Assembly: GCF_001510665.1 (NCBI RefSeq) | Contig: NZ_LMTI01000006.1 | Span: 216,516-280,515 of the forward strand | Direction: 5' to 3' | DNA: 64,000 bases | Origin: Bacillus sp. FJAT-27445 | GTDB taxonomy: Bacteria > Bacillota > Bacilli > Bacillales > Cytobacillaceae | Part shown: positions 26,101 to 32,711 of the stretch, piece after piece | How positions within the stretch are numbered: the stretch's first letter is position 1 | Layout: every line of letters starts with the position of its first letter | Notes under the pieces: generated by a model | Database searches by the model: none | What the model was told of the DNA's origin: nothing | The model's input: only the letters and a program-made list of their open reading frames with translations | Made by a program: the position numbers and the translations under genes

Positions 26101-26807
26101 TGAAAGGGCTGACACTCGGTGAAAACAAGCTGAAAATCATCGTGGAGGACGAAGCCCAGAACCATGCTGAAAAGGAAATTGTTCTTGAGCGAGTTGATAA
26201 CACCAACCCGGCAACAAATGTAGCCATAACAGGGACTGAAGGAGCAAATGGCTGGTACACGTCCAATGTTAAGCTGGAACTCACAGCCACCGACGAAGAA
26301 GCGGGGGTACAGTCGACGGAATACAAAATTGGCGAAGGCGAGTGGACTGCCTATACTGAGGCGATTGAGCTTGCCAATGACGGAATCCACCAGATCCAGT
26401 TCCGAAGCACCGACAACGCAGGAAATGTGGAGGAAGCCCAATCCATTGAGGTGAAATTTGATAAAACCGCTCCTATCCTGAAGGCTACAGTCGACAAAGC
26501 GGAATTGTTCCCGCCGAACAACAAGTTTGAGAAAATCAAGGTAACATTGGCTTATTCCGATGCAGTTTCCGGTATTGAATCCGTTGTTTTGGAATCCATT
26601 AAAGTCAATGATCTAAAATACAACAACGATGGTATCCAGGACGCAACATATGGAACACAAGACGTAGAATTCAGCTTGCGCGCCTCCAAAAACAGCGACG
26701 ACAGCAGCCGAATCTACACAATTACCTACATCGCAACCGACAAAGCCGGCAACACAACAAAAGCAACAACAACCGTTATCGTTCCAAAAAACAAGTCCGG
26801 CAAATAA
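23109..26807 (+). CDS. large secreted subtilisin-like serine protease (S8) with PA and Ig-like domains
   Basis: A 1232-aa exported protease. Signal peptide 1-30 (to GHA-AD). An inhibitor I9 propeptide is at about 75-175 (SVIVELSEPPVALV ... VVLVEPDLEV). The catalytic triad is D217 (VAVLDTGIDYNHPEF), H281 (HGTHVAGTIA) and S607 (FTGTSMATPHV), with oxyanion N375 (ATGNSGP). A PA domain is inserted between His and Ser regions (about 430-545). The C-terminal half has beta-sandwich modules, including two Ig-like units with DNTNPATNVAITG and FDKTAPILKATVD. The layout resembles Vpr or cell-envelope proteases. It starts at GTG behind GGGGGAG. It probably degrades extracellular protein; no SLH or LPXTG anchor was seen. 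Confidence 0.9.
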   Translation: MRFKRYRNYSSKLLIFAIIFSFLLPGYGHAADLQPKKDQLSNEAILQMKSIIAAQEAQVENGPVLHPDLESLTGDEEVSVIVELSEPPVALVKGMKKVAGKSFSKADEKGVEQKVFGQQKKFENAMNSKGIKAKKGFEYSYTYNGMSLKLKANQVKKLLAIPDVVLVEPDLEVRALGTPSGDDAYSRTATNSNNFLDVPSVWDMGFEGQNVKVAVLDTGIDYNHPEFEGVYKGGYNFINQTTAAGYSRTRADNDPYETSPLDRLATKAEFDSNGNSFYTEHGTHVAGTIAAQGKNPYSIKGIAPRVELYAYRVLGAYGSGATSGIIAGIDKAAQEKMDIINMSLGGSSNSQTASDAIAVNNAALAGTAAIIATGNSGPNRGTIGNPGTAAFAISVGNSTIPEDTKKANVNVAVAGSQQTSYNLNMMGWKFGSNPEQILNGTYEVIAIPNFGVEADYAGLDVNGKVALVSRGGSVPFVDKIAAAKKAGAISVIIHNNGTGGNGPAGILLGDSFPFIPAFDMSTTDGTALRTAMAGKTTNVTFNNFESGKTVGDEINNSSSRGPANPTFDIKPDVSAPGTNIMSSVPAYKKDFPNANYSESYARFTGTSMATPHVTAIAALLKSQHPNWTPFDLKVAISNTAKQLDTAKYDVFSQGPGRAQPLKAVMAEALAYSMDKTSFSSKTYDNIKGTVTFGIVPTSTVSATTISKDIVVKNLTGNASDYTVSVQVTKAATGTIAGANVTVDKTNFNLTGETTIKATLNVPKGSGTTGNELLGYIHITNGTTKLILPFAASFAPPTGLKSFSIDSNHISPNGDGKLDSTTVRYDFHTAQRTTYLELWDAANQEAGYYGDGYLGYLVAANSTSTGPKTAAFNGQITQWGTGTKAMAPDGVYTLDLTTLNLLGTAIVTFNWIGPIYVKSTPSNIVAEDRYSFSGPDYSFNSAIEDSYVNFGPTVEEVFGIDYDVNANLHPKYELTNSTGDLVSSGPITLSQDGAFDLDLKGLTLGENKLKIIVEDEAQNHAEKEIVLERVDNTNPATNVAITGTEGANGWYTSNVKLELTATDEEAGVQSTEYKIGEGEWTAYTEAIELANDGIHQIQFRSTDNAGNVEEAQSIEVKFDKTAPILKATVDKAELFPPNNKFEKIKVTLAYSDAVSGIESVVLESIKVNDLKYNNDGIQDATYGTQDVEFSLRASKNSDDSSRIYTITYIATDKAGNTTKATTTVIVPKNKSGK

Positions 26808-26811
26808 AAGT

Positions 26812-26853
26812 AAAAAAGCGGCGGCCAATTCAATCTGGCTGCCGCTTTTTTTT
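26812..26853 (+). terminator. terminator of the subtilase gene
   Basis: AGCGGCGGCCA and TGGCTGCCGCT form an 11-bp stem (one mismatch) with an 8-nt loop and T8. Confidence 0.85.
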
Positions 26854-27011
26854 GTTTAATGTACTTTGTTCTCAATAGGATTTAATTGTCACTCAAAACC
26901 CGTTGAGTGACAACATCCGGTCCAAATCTGAAAAGGATGTCACTAAAATCCCGTTGAAATTCGTTTAATGGTAGAATAGGGGTAATTAATCTTAGTGTTG
27001 GGAGTTTTGCA

Positions 27012-27911
27012 GTGATGGTTGCTGGGAATGGTGGTTTTTCTGATTTTTTGCGTGATGTGCGGTCGCTTTTTAAGGGTCCAGTGCTGGCGGCGAATGTGCT
27101 GCCGGTTTTTACGGGCTTTTGGCTGGCGCTGTTTTTCAATGGCTATTCCTTTGCGGATTATTGGCAGGTGTTCGTGCTGACGATGACGGGCGGTACGTTG
27201 GTGATGGCCGGAGCCCTTGTGATCAACAATTGGTACGATGTTGATATTGATACGATTATGGAGCGGACGAAGCAACGGCCGACGGTAACAGGGCATTTTT
27301 CCTTAAAATCGGTCCTCGTAACGGGGATAACGCTTTCGCTTATTGGGCAGATTTTTCTGCTGTTCACTACCTTTGAAGCTGCAATCTATGGGTTCATTGG
27401 CTGGTTCACGTATGTCATCCTGTATACGATGTGGTCGAAGCGGCGGTACACGCTGAATACGGTTATCGGGAGCGTCTCGGGTGCGGTGTCGCCGATGATT
27501 GGCTGGACCGCGGTTGACTCGGGCTTTCATCTCGTCCCAATCATTTTGTTCCTGATTCTCTTCCTGTGGCAAATGCCGCATACATTTGCCATCGCAATCC
27601 GGAAATACGACGAATATAAGGCAGCAAAAGTGGCAATGCTCCCGGTCGTGTATGGCTTGGCTGTTACGAAGCGGCAAATTCTCGTCTATGTACTGTGCCT
27701 GCTCCCACTGCCGCTTTATTTGACATCGCTTGGCGGCGCATTTGTCCTAATCGCCATGCTCTTGAATATAGGGTTCATCGTGGTGGCGGCGCTTGGATTT
27801 TCCGCCAAAGATGACGGAAAATGGGCTAGGCTGCTATTTCTCTACTCCGTCAACTACATCACAATCATTTTCCTCTTGGCAATCATTGTGACATTGCCGG
27901 TTTTTAGGTAA
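27012..27911 (+). CDS. ctaB: protoheme IX farnesyltransferase (heme O synthase)
   Basis: A 299-aa UbiA-family prenyltransferase with about nine helices. The first Asp-rich motif NNWYDVDIDTIMERTKQRP and the second site YDEYKAAKVAML match heme O synthase, which attaches farnesyl to protoheme for heme O/A cofactors. GTG at 27012 has GGGAG seven bases upstream; an ATG at 27015 is an alternative. It sits directly before the ba3-type oxidase operon, ended by its own terminator, so it may be a second ctaB copy dedicated to that enzyme. Confidence 0.85.
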   Translation: MMVAGNGGFSDFLRDVRSLFKGPVLAANVLPVFTGFWLALFFNGYSFADYWQVFVLTMTGGTLVMAGALVINNWYDVDIDTIMERTKQRPTVTGHFSLKSVLVTGITLSLIGQIFLLFTTFEAAIYGFIGWFTYVILYTMWSKRRYTLNTVIGSVSGAVSPMIGWTAVDSGFHLVPIILFLILFLWQMPHTFAIAIRKYDEYKAAKVAMLPVVYGLAVTKRQILVYVLCLLPLPLYLTSLGGAFVLIAMLLNIGFIVVAALGFSAKDDGKWARLLFLYSVNYITIIFLLAIIVTLPVFR

Positions 27912-27924
27912 AAAGGGTTATGTG

Positions 27925-27966
27925 AAAAAAGCAGGGAACCAGCCGTACTGGTTCCCTGCTTTTTTC
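27925..27966 (+). terminator. terminator of ctaB
   Basis: AGCAGGGAACCAG and CTGGTTCCCTGCT form a perfect 13-bp stem around CCGTA with A-run and T-run on the two sides. Confidence 0.9.
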
Positions 27967-28276
27967 TCTGTAATGGTGGAATTCGCAACACAGAATGCCG
28001 TTGGCAGTGGTACAAACTTCCTCAAACCACTTGCATCCCTTTTAAAAATCCCACCCCTTATTCTCATTTAAAACTCCCCCAGGAAATGTTCACCAATTTG
28101 TCACGACCCCATTTCTGCAATAATTCTCCTTTATTCCCTATGATTCGCTCTTCATCTAGATAACGATAAAACCAGTATTGACAAGGGTTTCAGGACTATT
28201 CCAATCGGATGCATGGCATCTGTTTTCACCGTTCGACTTTGAAGGCGGCCAATTTTTCAAAAAGGATTGTTTGAGG

Positions 28277-28292
28277 TGTGATGCAGTTCACT
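28277..28292 (+). promoter_or_regulatory. Fnr-like binding site at about -41.5
   Basis: TGTGA-TGCAGT-TCACT matches TGTGA-N6-TCACA at 9 of 10 positions. Its centre lies about 41.5 bases before the start expected from TATTAT at 28314-28319, the classical class II activator position. Confidence 0.55.
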
Positions 28293-28296
28293 CTGT

Positions 28297-28311
28297 TGAT
28301 AATCATTCGCA
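28297..28311 (+). promoter_or_regulatory. Fur-box-like sequence
   Basis: TGATAATCATTCGCA matches the 7-1-7 Fur box TGATAATNATTATCA at 12 of 14 fixed positions. It lies between the Fnr-like site and the -10. AT-richness makes chance matches easy. Confidence 0.3.
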
Positions 28312-28313
28312 AC

Positions 28314-28319
28314 TATTAT
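28314..28319 (+). promoter_or_regulatory. -10 box of the oxidase operon
   Basis: TATTAT is spaced to place the start near 28326, about 30 bases before the first gene. No good -35 is present, as expected for an activator-dependent promoter. Confidence 0.45.
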
Positions 28320-28355
28320 TAAGGTAACAAAAAAAGTAAAGGGGCTGGTTTTTCG

Positions 28356-28505
28356 ATGGCAGCATCAAAAATGGGCAGTGGGCAGAAGGCAGTCAAGGAC
28401 AAGGGGACCTCAATGATGGGCACATTCATATCGCTCGGAGTTGTTGGCGGGGTTATTTTAATTACTTATTTCGTACTATTCGGCCTATTCATGGCCAGAT
28501 ATTAG
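28356..28505 (+). CDS. heme-copper oxidase subunit IIa (ba3-type small subunit)
   Basis: A 49-aa protein: a charged N-terminus (MAASKMGSGQKAVKDKGTS) and one C-terminal membrane helix (FISLGVVGGVILITYFVLFG) ending FMARY. Small single-helix subunits of this type (COX2A) precede subunit II in B-family oxidase operons, as in Thermus ba3. An AAAGGGG site is present. The subunit II gene begins 12 bases after the stop. Confidence 0.7.
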   Translation: MAASKMGSGQKAVKDKGTSMMGTFISLGVVGGVILITYFVLFGLFMARY

Positions 28506-28517
28506 GGGGAAGCGCAC

Positions 28518-28979
28518 ATGCATCGTTCGGAAAAGGTATGGCTGGCATTGAGTTTCGGGATGATTATGGGATTTATGATTTTTACGGGGTATCAGACGTT
28601 CGCATTGGAAATGGGGCCGCCGAGTGCAACAGAAACAATCGATCCGCAGCGGGTGGATGAAATTGCTCCTTTTGATAATCCTGGCGTGAAACAGGTTGGC
28701 GAAAATGAGTATGAAGTCGTGATGACAATGCAAATTTTCAGCTTCACTCCACATGATATCGAAATACCTGCCGGAGCAAAGGTGACGTTCATTTTGACAT
28801 CAAAGGATGTTGTCCACGGGTTCCAAGTAGCAGAAACGAATATTAACGCAATGGTTGTTCCGGGGCATATCCAGCGGATTACTCAGACGTTTGAAAAGCC
28901 TGGAGAGTATTTGGTTATATGTAATGAATATTGCGGCGCGGGCCACCAGATGATGGCTACGACGATCAAGGTTAAGTAA
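28518..28979 (+). CDS. B-family heme-copper oxidase subunit II (CuA protein)
   Basis: A 153-aa protein with one N-terminal helix and a cupredoxin domain outside the membrane. CuA ligands are all present: H100 (VVHGFQV), C135, E137, C139, H143 and M146 in CNEYCGAGHQMM. It takes electrons from cytochrome c and passes them to subunit I. Short length and context fit ba3-type oxidases. It ends 14 bases before subunit I. Confidence 0.85.
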   Translation: MHRSEKVWLALSFGMIMGFMIFTGYQTFALEMGPPSATETIDPQRVDEIAPFDNPGVKQVGENEYEVVMTMQIFSFTPHDIEIPAGAKVTFILTSKDVVHGFQVAETNINAMVVPGHIQRITQTFEKPGEYLVICNEYCGAGHQMMATTIKVK

Positions 28980-28993
28980 GGGGGGCAGAGAAA

Positions 28994-30673
28994 ATGGCTA
29001 CAGTACTGGCAAATGCGTATAAGGAAAAAGTTACGAAGTCTTTAGGCGTCAATCCAAAAGACGCGGCCTTATCGAAAACATATATGTTTGTTTCATTTGT
29101 AACACTGCTTATTGGAGGGTTTTTAGGATTGCTGCAAGGATTGAACCGGGCAGGCATTCTCGAACTGCCATCATGGTTCAACTATTATCAGGTTCTGACA
29201 GCACACGGAATTTTACTCATACTCGTCTTCACGTCATTTTTCACAATTGGTTACTTCTACGCCGGGATGTCACACACATTGGGCGGACTCCTTCCTAAAG
29301 TAAGGAAAATGGCGTGGATCGGTTTTGGATTAAAAATATTCGGATTTGTGATGGCGGTTATTCCAATCCTATTGAACCAAGCTTCAGTCATGTTTACATT
29401 CTATCCGCCAATGGCTGCATCACCTTGGTTCTACATCGGCCTCGTATTCATTGTCCTTGGCGTTTGGATGTGCGCGTTCGGCGCGTTTATACAGGTGGCA
29501 ACATGGAGGAAGCAGAATAAAGGCCAGCACGTTCCGATTCTGTCTTATTTTGCAACAGGCGTCTTCGTTCTCTTGTTCTTCAGCTCGATTCCGGTTGCAA
29601 TTGAAGTGTTCATGATTATTCCATGGGCTTTCGGATGGGTAAAAACAATTAACGTTATGCTTTCAAGGACGCTGTTCTGGGCGTTCGGCCATACACTCGT
29701 TAACATCTGGTACTTGACTGCCGTTTCAGCCTGGTATGTCATCATTCCAAAATTGATGGGCGGCAGACGCTGGAGCGACACGTTGACACGGGTTGTCATT
29801 ATCGCCCTTGTCGTTATGAATATTACTGGAGGTTTCCACCACCAGATTGTAGACCCTGGGATCACTGAATCTGTTAAATTCATGCACGTATTCATGAGCC
29901 TTGCGATTGGTTTCCCATCGTTGATGACAGCTTACGCGCTGTTCGCGGTTTTTGAAAAGACTGCAAGAAGAAATGGCGGGAAAGGCATTCTGGGCTGGTA
30001 CAAAAAAATGCCTTGGGGCGATGTCCGCTTCCTGGCTCCGTTCATCGCAATGGTTGCATTCATTCCTGCAGGGGCAGGCGGTATTGTCCAAAGCACAAAC
30101 CAACTGAACCAAGTTGTCCATAACACGATGTGGGTTGTCGGCCACTTCCATTTAACGCTTGGTATGACTGTAGCGATGACCTTCTTCGGCATAAGCTACT
30201 GGCTCGTTCCGTATTTGTCCGGCAGAGTGCTGACAAAGACAATGAATAGATTGGGATTAATCCAGACAGCTGTTTGGACAATCGGCATGACGCTCATGGC
30301 CACATCGATGCACTATCTCGGCTTGCTCGGCTCGCCAAGACGGACTTCCTTTAGCACATACGGCGATCATGCGACAGCACTTGGCTGGAATCCATATCTT
30401 GCTCTGCTCGCGATTGGCGGGACGCTACTAATCATCGGGGTTATTCTGCAAGTTTACGCTGTCATCAATATGATGTTCTTCGCCCCTAAGGGTGATACGG
30501 AGTTCCCAATTGCCGAAGAGGAAGATGATGCTTCTAAGACTCCATACTGGACAGAGCGCTGGGGCATCTGGATTGTCGTTATGCTTATCATCGTCGGCAT
30601 GGCCTACGTCATCCCGATTACGGACTTTATCGTTAACGCGCCTCCAGGATCCCCGCCATTTAAGACTTGGTAG
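28994..30673 (+). CDS. B-family (ba3-type) heme-copper subunit I; possible NO reductase
   Basis: A 559-aa protein with about 13 helices. Heme and CuB ligands sit where expected and share the numbering of Thermus ba3: H71 (LTAHGIL), H233 (FGHTLVN), H282-H283 (FHHQIVD), H384 and H386 (VVGHFHLTLG). Residue 237, four after H233, is Asn (HTLVN). Oxidases carry the cross-linked Tyr here (HPIVY). The alignment across LFWAFGHTLVNIWYL is gap-free, so the loss is real. B-family relatives without this Tyr have been proposed as nitric-oxide reductases. An annotation pipeline would call it b(o/a)3-type cytochrome c oxidase subunit 1. It is co-transcribed with the IIa and II genes. Confidence 0.85.
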   Translation: MATVLANAYKEKVTKSLGVNPKDAALSKTYMFVSFVTLLIGGFLGLLQGLNRAGILELPSWFNYYQVLTAHGILLILVFTSFFTIGYFYAGMSHTLGGLLPKVRKMAWIGFGLKIFGFVMAVIPILLNQASVMFTFYPPMAASPWFYIGLVFIVLGVWMCAFGAFIQVATWRKQNKGQHVPILSYFATGVFVLLFFSSIPVAIEVFMIIPWAFGWVKTINVMLSRTLFWAFGHTLVNIWYLTAVSAWYVIIPKLMGGRRWSDTLTRVVIIALVVMNITGGFHHQIVDPGITESVKFMHVFMSLAIGFPSLMTAYALFAVFEKTARRNGGKGILGWYKKMPWGDVRFLAPFIAMVAFIPAGAGGIVQSTNQLNQVVHNTMWVVGHFHLTLGMTVAMTFFGISYWLVPYLSGRVLTKTMNRLGLIQTAVWTIGMTLMATSMHYLGLLGSPRRTSFSTYGDHATALGWNPYLALLAIGGTLLIIGVILQVYAVINMMFFAPKGDTEFPIAEEEDDASKTPYWTERWGIWIVVMLIIVGMAYVIPITDFIVNAPPGSPPFKTW

Positions 30674-30978
30674 GATTTTAGCAAAAAAATCCGACAGCCA
30701 ATTGAAAAATGAGTTCTGGGATTTTGGCAAAAAAATATTCTGGTAGCCTGATGGATAGGCCACTTAAAGAGTAAGATGTAGGTAAAATCAAGTTCTGACA
30801 GGCGGCCGTTTTTGAAAGATGATTCCTTCATCGCTAAGCGGCCGCCTTTCTCTTTAAAGGTTTCGGAAGTAGCTGAAAATGAAGAAGTCAAATCTTCTCA
30901 AGGTAATAGATGTTTTTGCAAAGAAACTGTTTTGATGTTCGGTTTTGGCATACCATTTTAGCCAGGTGATTACACTGG
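30674..30978. other. intergenic, contains terminator hairpin
   Basis: No gene was found. The GATTTT(A/G)GCAAAAAAAT segment occurs twice (near 30674 and 30719) as a short direct repeat, followed by the hairpin at 30801-30855. Confidence 0.5.
30801..30855 (+). terminator. terminator-like hairpin after subunit I
   Basis: GGCGGCCG and CGGCCGCC form a perfect 8-bp stem. The 30-nt loop itself can pair (GATGA..TCATC), and TTTCTCTTT follows. Confidence 0.6.
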
Positions 30979-31626
30979 ATGGAAGTGATTTTCATGAAGA
31001 AGCTTGGAAGAAATACGTGGGCGAGTATCGTCGTATTGCTGTTTGGGGTTGTTCTTTTCTATGTCGGGACGGACGGATTCCATGCGTTTACTGCGGAGGC
31101 GGCGAGGGTTGAGCGGCTTAAGGAGGATAAACCGAAGTTTCCTAAGGTGACGCTTGAGGATAGCGAAGGGCGGACGTACCCGATTTCGGAGTTCAGAGGA
31201 AAGTACGTGTTCATCACCTTCCTTTACACGAGCTGTGGAACGGTTTGCCCCGAGTTGGAAATGAACATGGGCGAGGTCTACAGGCAATTGCCCGAGCGCC
31301 ATATTGGCAAGGATATTGTATTTTTGAGCATCAGCTTTGACCCGGAGCGGGACACTCCTGAGAGGCTCGATAAATACAAGAACATGTTCGATAGCGACGG
31401 GGAAACATGGCGGATGGCCAGGATCGAGGACCAAGCGGAGCTCGATTCGCTGCTAAAGGAGTTTGGCGTGATAGTCATTCCGGATGGCGAAGGGAATTTT
31501 GCGCATAACTCTGCGTTTTACCTAGTCGACCCAAAGGGCAATTTGGCTGACGTGATGGATTACAAGAAGACAAATGAGGCGGCGAGAAAGGTTACTAACT
31601 TGCTAGGGGAGGGTGACCAGCGATGA
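30979..31626 (+). CDS. SCO1/SenC family copper chaperone
   Basis: A 215-aa protein with an N-terminal membrane anchor and a thioredoxin-like domain outside the membrane. The copper/redox motif is YTSCGTVCPELE (CxxxC), with the distal ligand His in FAHNSAFYLVDPKG. SCO proteins deliver copper to the CuA site of subunit II, which matches the neighbouring operon. AGGTGAT lies nine bases before the ATG at 30979; an ATG at 30994 is possible. Its stop overlaps the next start (ATGA). Confidence 0.85.
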   Translation: MEVIFMKKLGRNTWASIVVLLFGVVLFYVGTDGFHAFTAEAARVERLKEDKPKFPKVTLEDSEGRTYPISEFRGKYVFITFLYTSCGTVCPELEMNMGEVYRQLPERHIGKDIVFLSISFDPERDTPERLDKYKNMFDSDGETWRMARIEDQAELDSLLKEFGVIVIPDGEGNFAHNSAFYLVDPKGNLADVMDYKKTNEAARKVTNLLGEGDQR

Positions 31627-32180
31627 AACAGGGAGTGTACGGTTTGTTCTTATTGGCTGTTCTCGCTCTTCCTCCAGTTGTCAACTTCATGGAATCAATC
31701 ATGATTGTCCATATGCATATGCAAATGCCGCTGCTCGTTATTTCCGGCTTCTTTATGGGACGCTTTTTCTTGGATAAATTCCCGCACCTTTTTGAAAAAT
31801 GGAATGAGAACGGTGTACCGGGAATCTTTCTATTCATGATTATCATCGGATATTGGATGCTGCCCCGGGCAATGGACGAAGCACTTACGCTTCCGGCTGC
31901 CGAGGTTTTCAAATTCATCAGCCTGCCGTTTCTGGCCGGAGTCCCATTCCGGGACAGCTGGAGCAAGCTTTCGGGCAGGGGCAGGAATACCGTGATCGGG
32001 TTCTTTACCGCCCTCTTCATCGCGATGGGCTGGCTTTACATCATGGCCCCCGATAACCTGTGCAACAGCTACCTCGTTTTCGACCAGGTTATCCTCGGCT
32101 GGGGATACATGGCAACGGCCGCTGCATTTATCGTTTATTTGGGGTATTCCTTTTTTATCAATCCAGCTGATTATGAATAG
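31623..32180 (+). CDS. His/Met-rich membrane protein, probable oxidase assembly factor
   Basis: A 185-aa protein with five helices. A striking motif MIVHMHMQMPLLVISGFFMG (residues about 26-45) places His and Met alternately at a membrane surface, like copper-binding segments of CtaG-type proteins. Later it has YWMLPRAMDEAL and CNSYLVFDQ. I do not recognise the family with certainty. The four-base overlap with the SCO gene and the oxidase context suggest copper handling for subunit I or II. Confidence 0.65.
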   Translation: MKQGVYGLFLLAVLALPPVVNFMESIMIVHMHMQMPLLVISGFFMGRFFLDKFPHLFEKWNENGVPGIFLFMIIIGYWMLPRAMDEALTLPAAEVFKFISLPFLAGVPFRDSWSKLSGRGRNTVIGFFTALFIAMGWLYIMAPDNLCNSYLVFDQVILGWGYMATAAAFIVYLGYSFFINPADYE

Positions 32181-32270
32181 GTGATGTGTTAAAGAAGGAA
32201 TTAACCAAAAAGACGTTTGCGCAGGCTGGAATTTTGTATTGAAGCTATTTTTAATAATTTCTTTTTAGGT

Positions 32271-32296
32271 CCTGGCGGCTATGCCGGGGCTTTTTT
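32271..32296 (+). terminator. terminator of the SCO/membrane protein genes
   Basis: CCTGGC and GCCGGG pair (one G-U) around GGCTAT, followed by GCTTTTTT. Confidence 0.6.
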
Positions 32297-32330
32297 CGTT
32301 AAGGAAAAAAATTGTTCCAAAGTTGTTACC

Positions 32331-32540
32331 CTTGCTTCTGACAGCTTTTCCGAAAATCGAGGCAAATGAGTCAGAAGTTGCCCTTGCTTCTGACAGCTTT
32401 TCAGAAAACCACAGCGAATGAGTCAGAAGTTGCCCTTGCTTCTGACAGCTTTTCGGAAAATCGGGGCAAATGAGTCAGAAGTTGCCCTTGCTTCTGACAG
32501 CTTTTCAGAAATTCAAGGCAAATGAGTCAGAAGTTGCCCC
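32331..32540. repeat. four tandem copies of a 52-bp palindromic unit
   Basis: Units begin at 32331, 32383, 32435 and 32487, a constant 52-base period. Each contains CTTCTGAC and, 28 bases later, GTCAGAAG as inverted arms, with an inner palindrome TTTTC-N-GAAAA. Differences are concentrated in about ten bases between the palindromes. No variable spacers, so not CRISPR. Confidence 0.9.
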
Positions 32541-32711
32541 GGGGGATATCGGGGTTTGAACGTGTGGGTATGGGTAGTGAGATTTGGGGTAAGGTGTCTA
32601 GGAAGGAAAATTGAATTGCTAATCATTACTTGGACAAATACAGTTTTGAAACATTTTTTAAATCAAAACGTTAACACTACTAAGAGTCAGGGGACGGGAG
32701 GAGATTGTTAA

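Larger units (their letters stand above)
27967..28355. other. regulatory region of the heme-copper oxidase operon
   Basis: No gene was found. It contains the Fnr-like site (28277-28292), a Fur-like site (28297-28311) and a TATTAT -10 (28314-28319). Confidence 0.6.
32181..32711. other. intergenic region with terminator and 52-bp tandem repeats
   Basis: A terminator lies at 32271-32296 and four tandem repeats at 32331-32540. The rest, up to the GTPase, is AT-rich with no gene seen. Confidence 0.7.

Noticed and set aside
28177-28205. sigma-A promoter from TTGACA at 28177
   Set aside because: No acceptable -10 at 16-18 bases; the activator-type promoter at 28314 is better supported.
32331-32540. 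CRISPR array
   Set aside because: Repeats are directly tandem with a fixed 52-base period and no unique spacers; no cas genes nearby.
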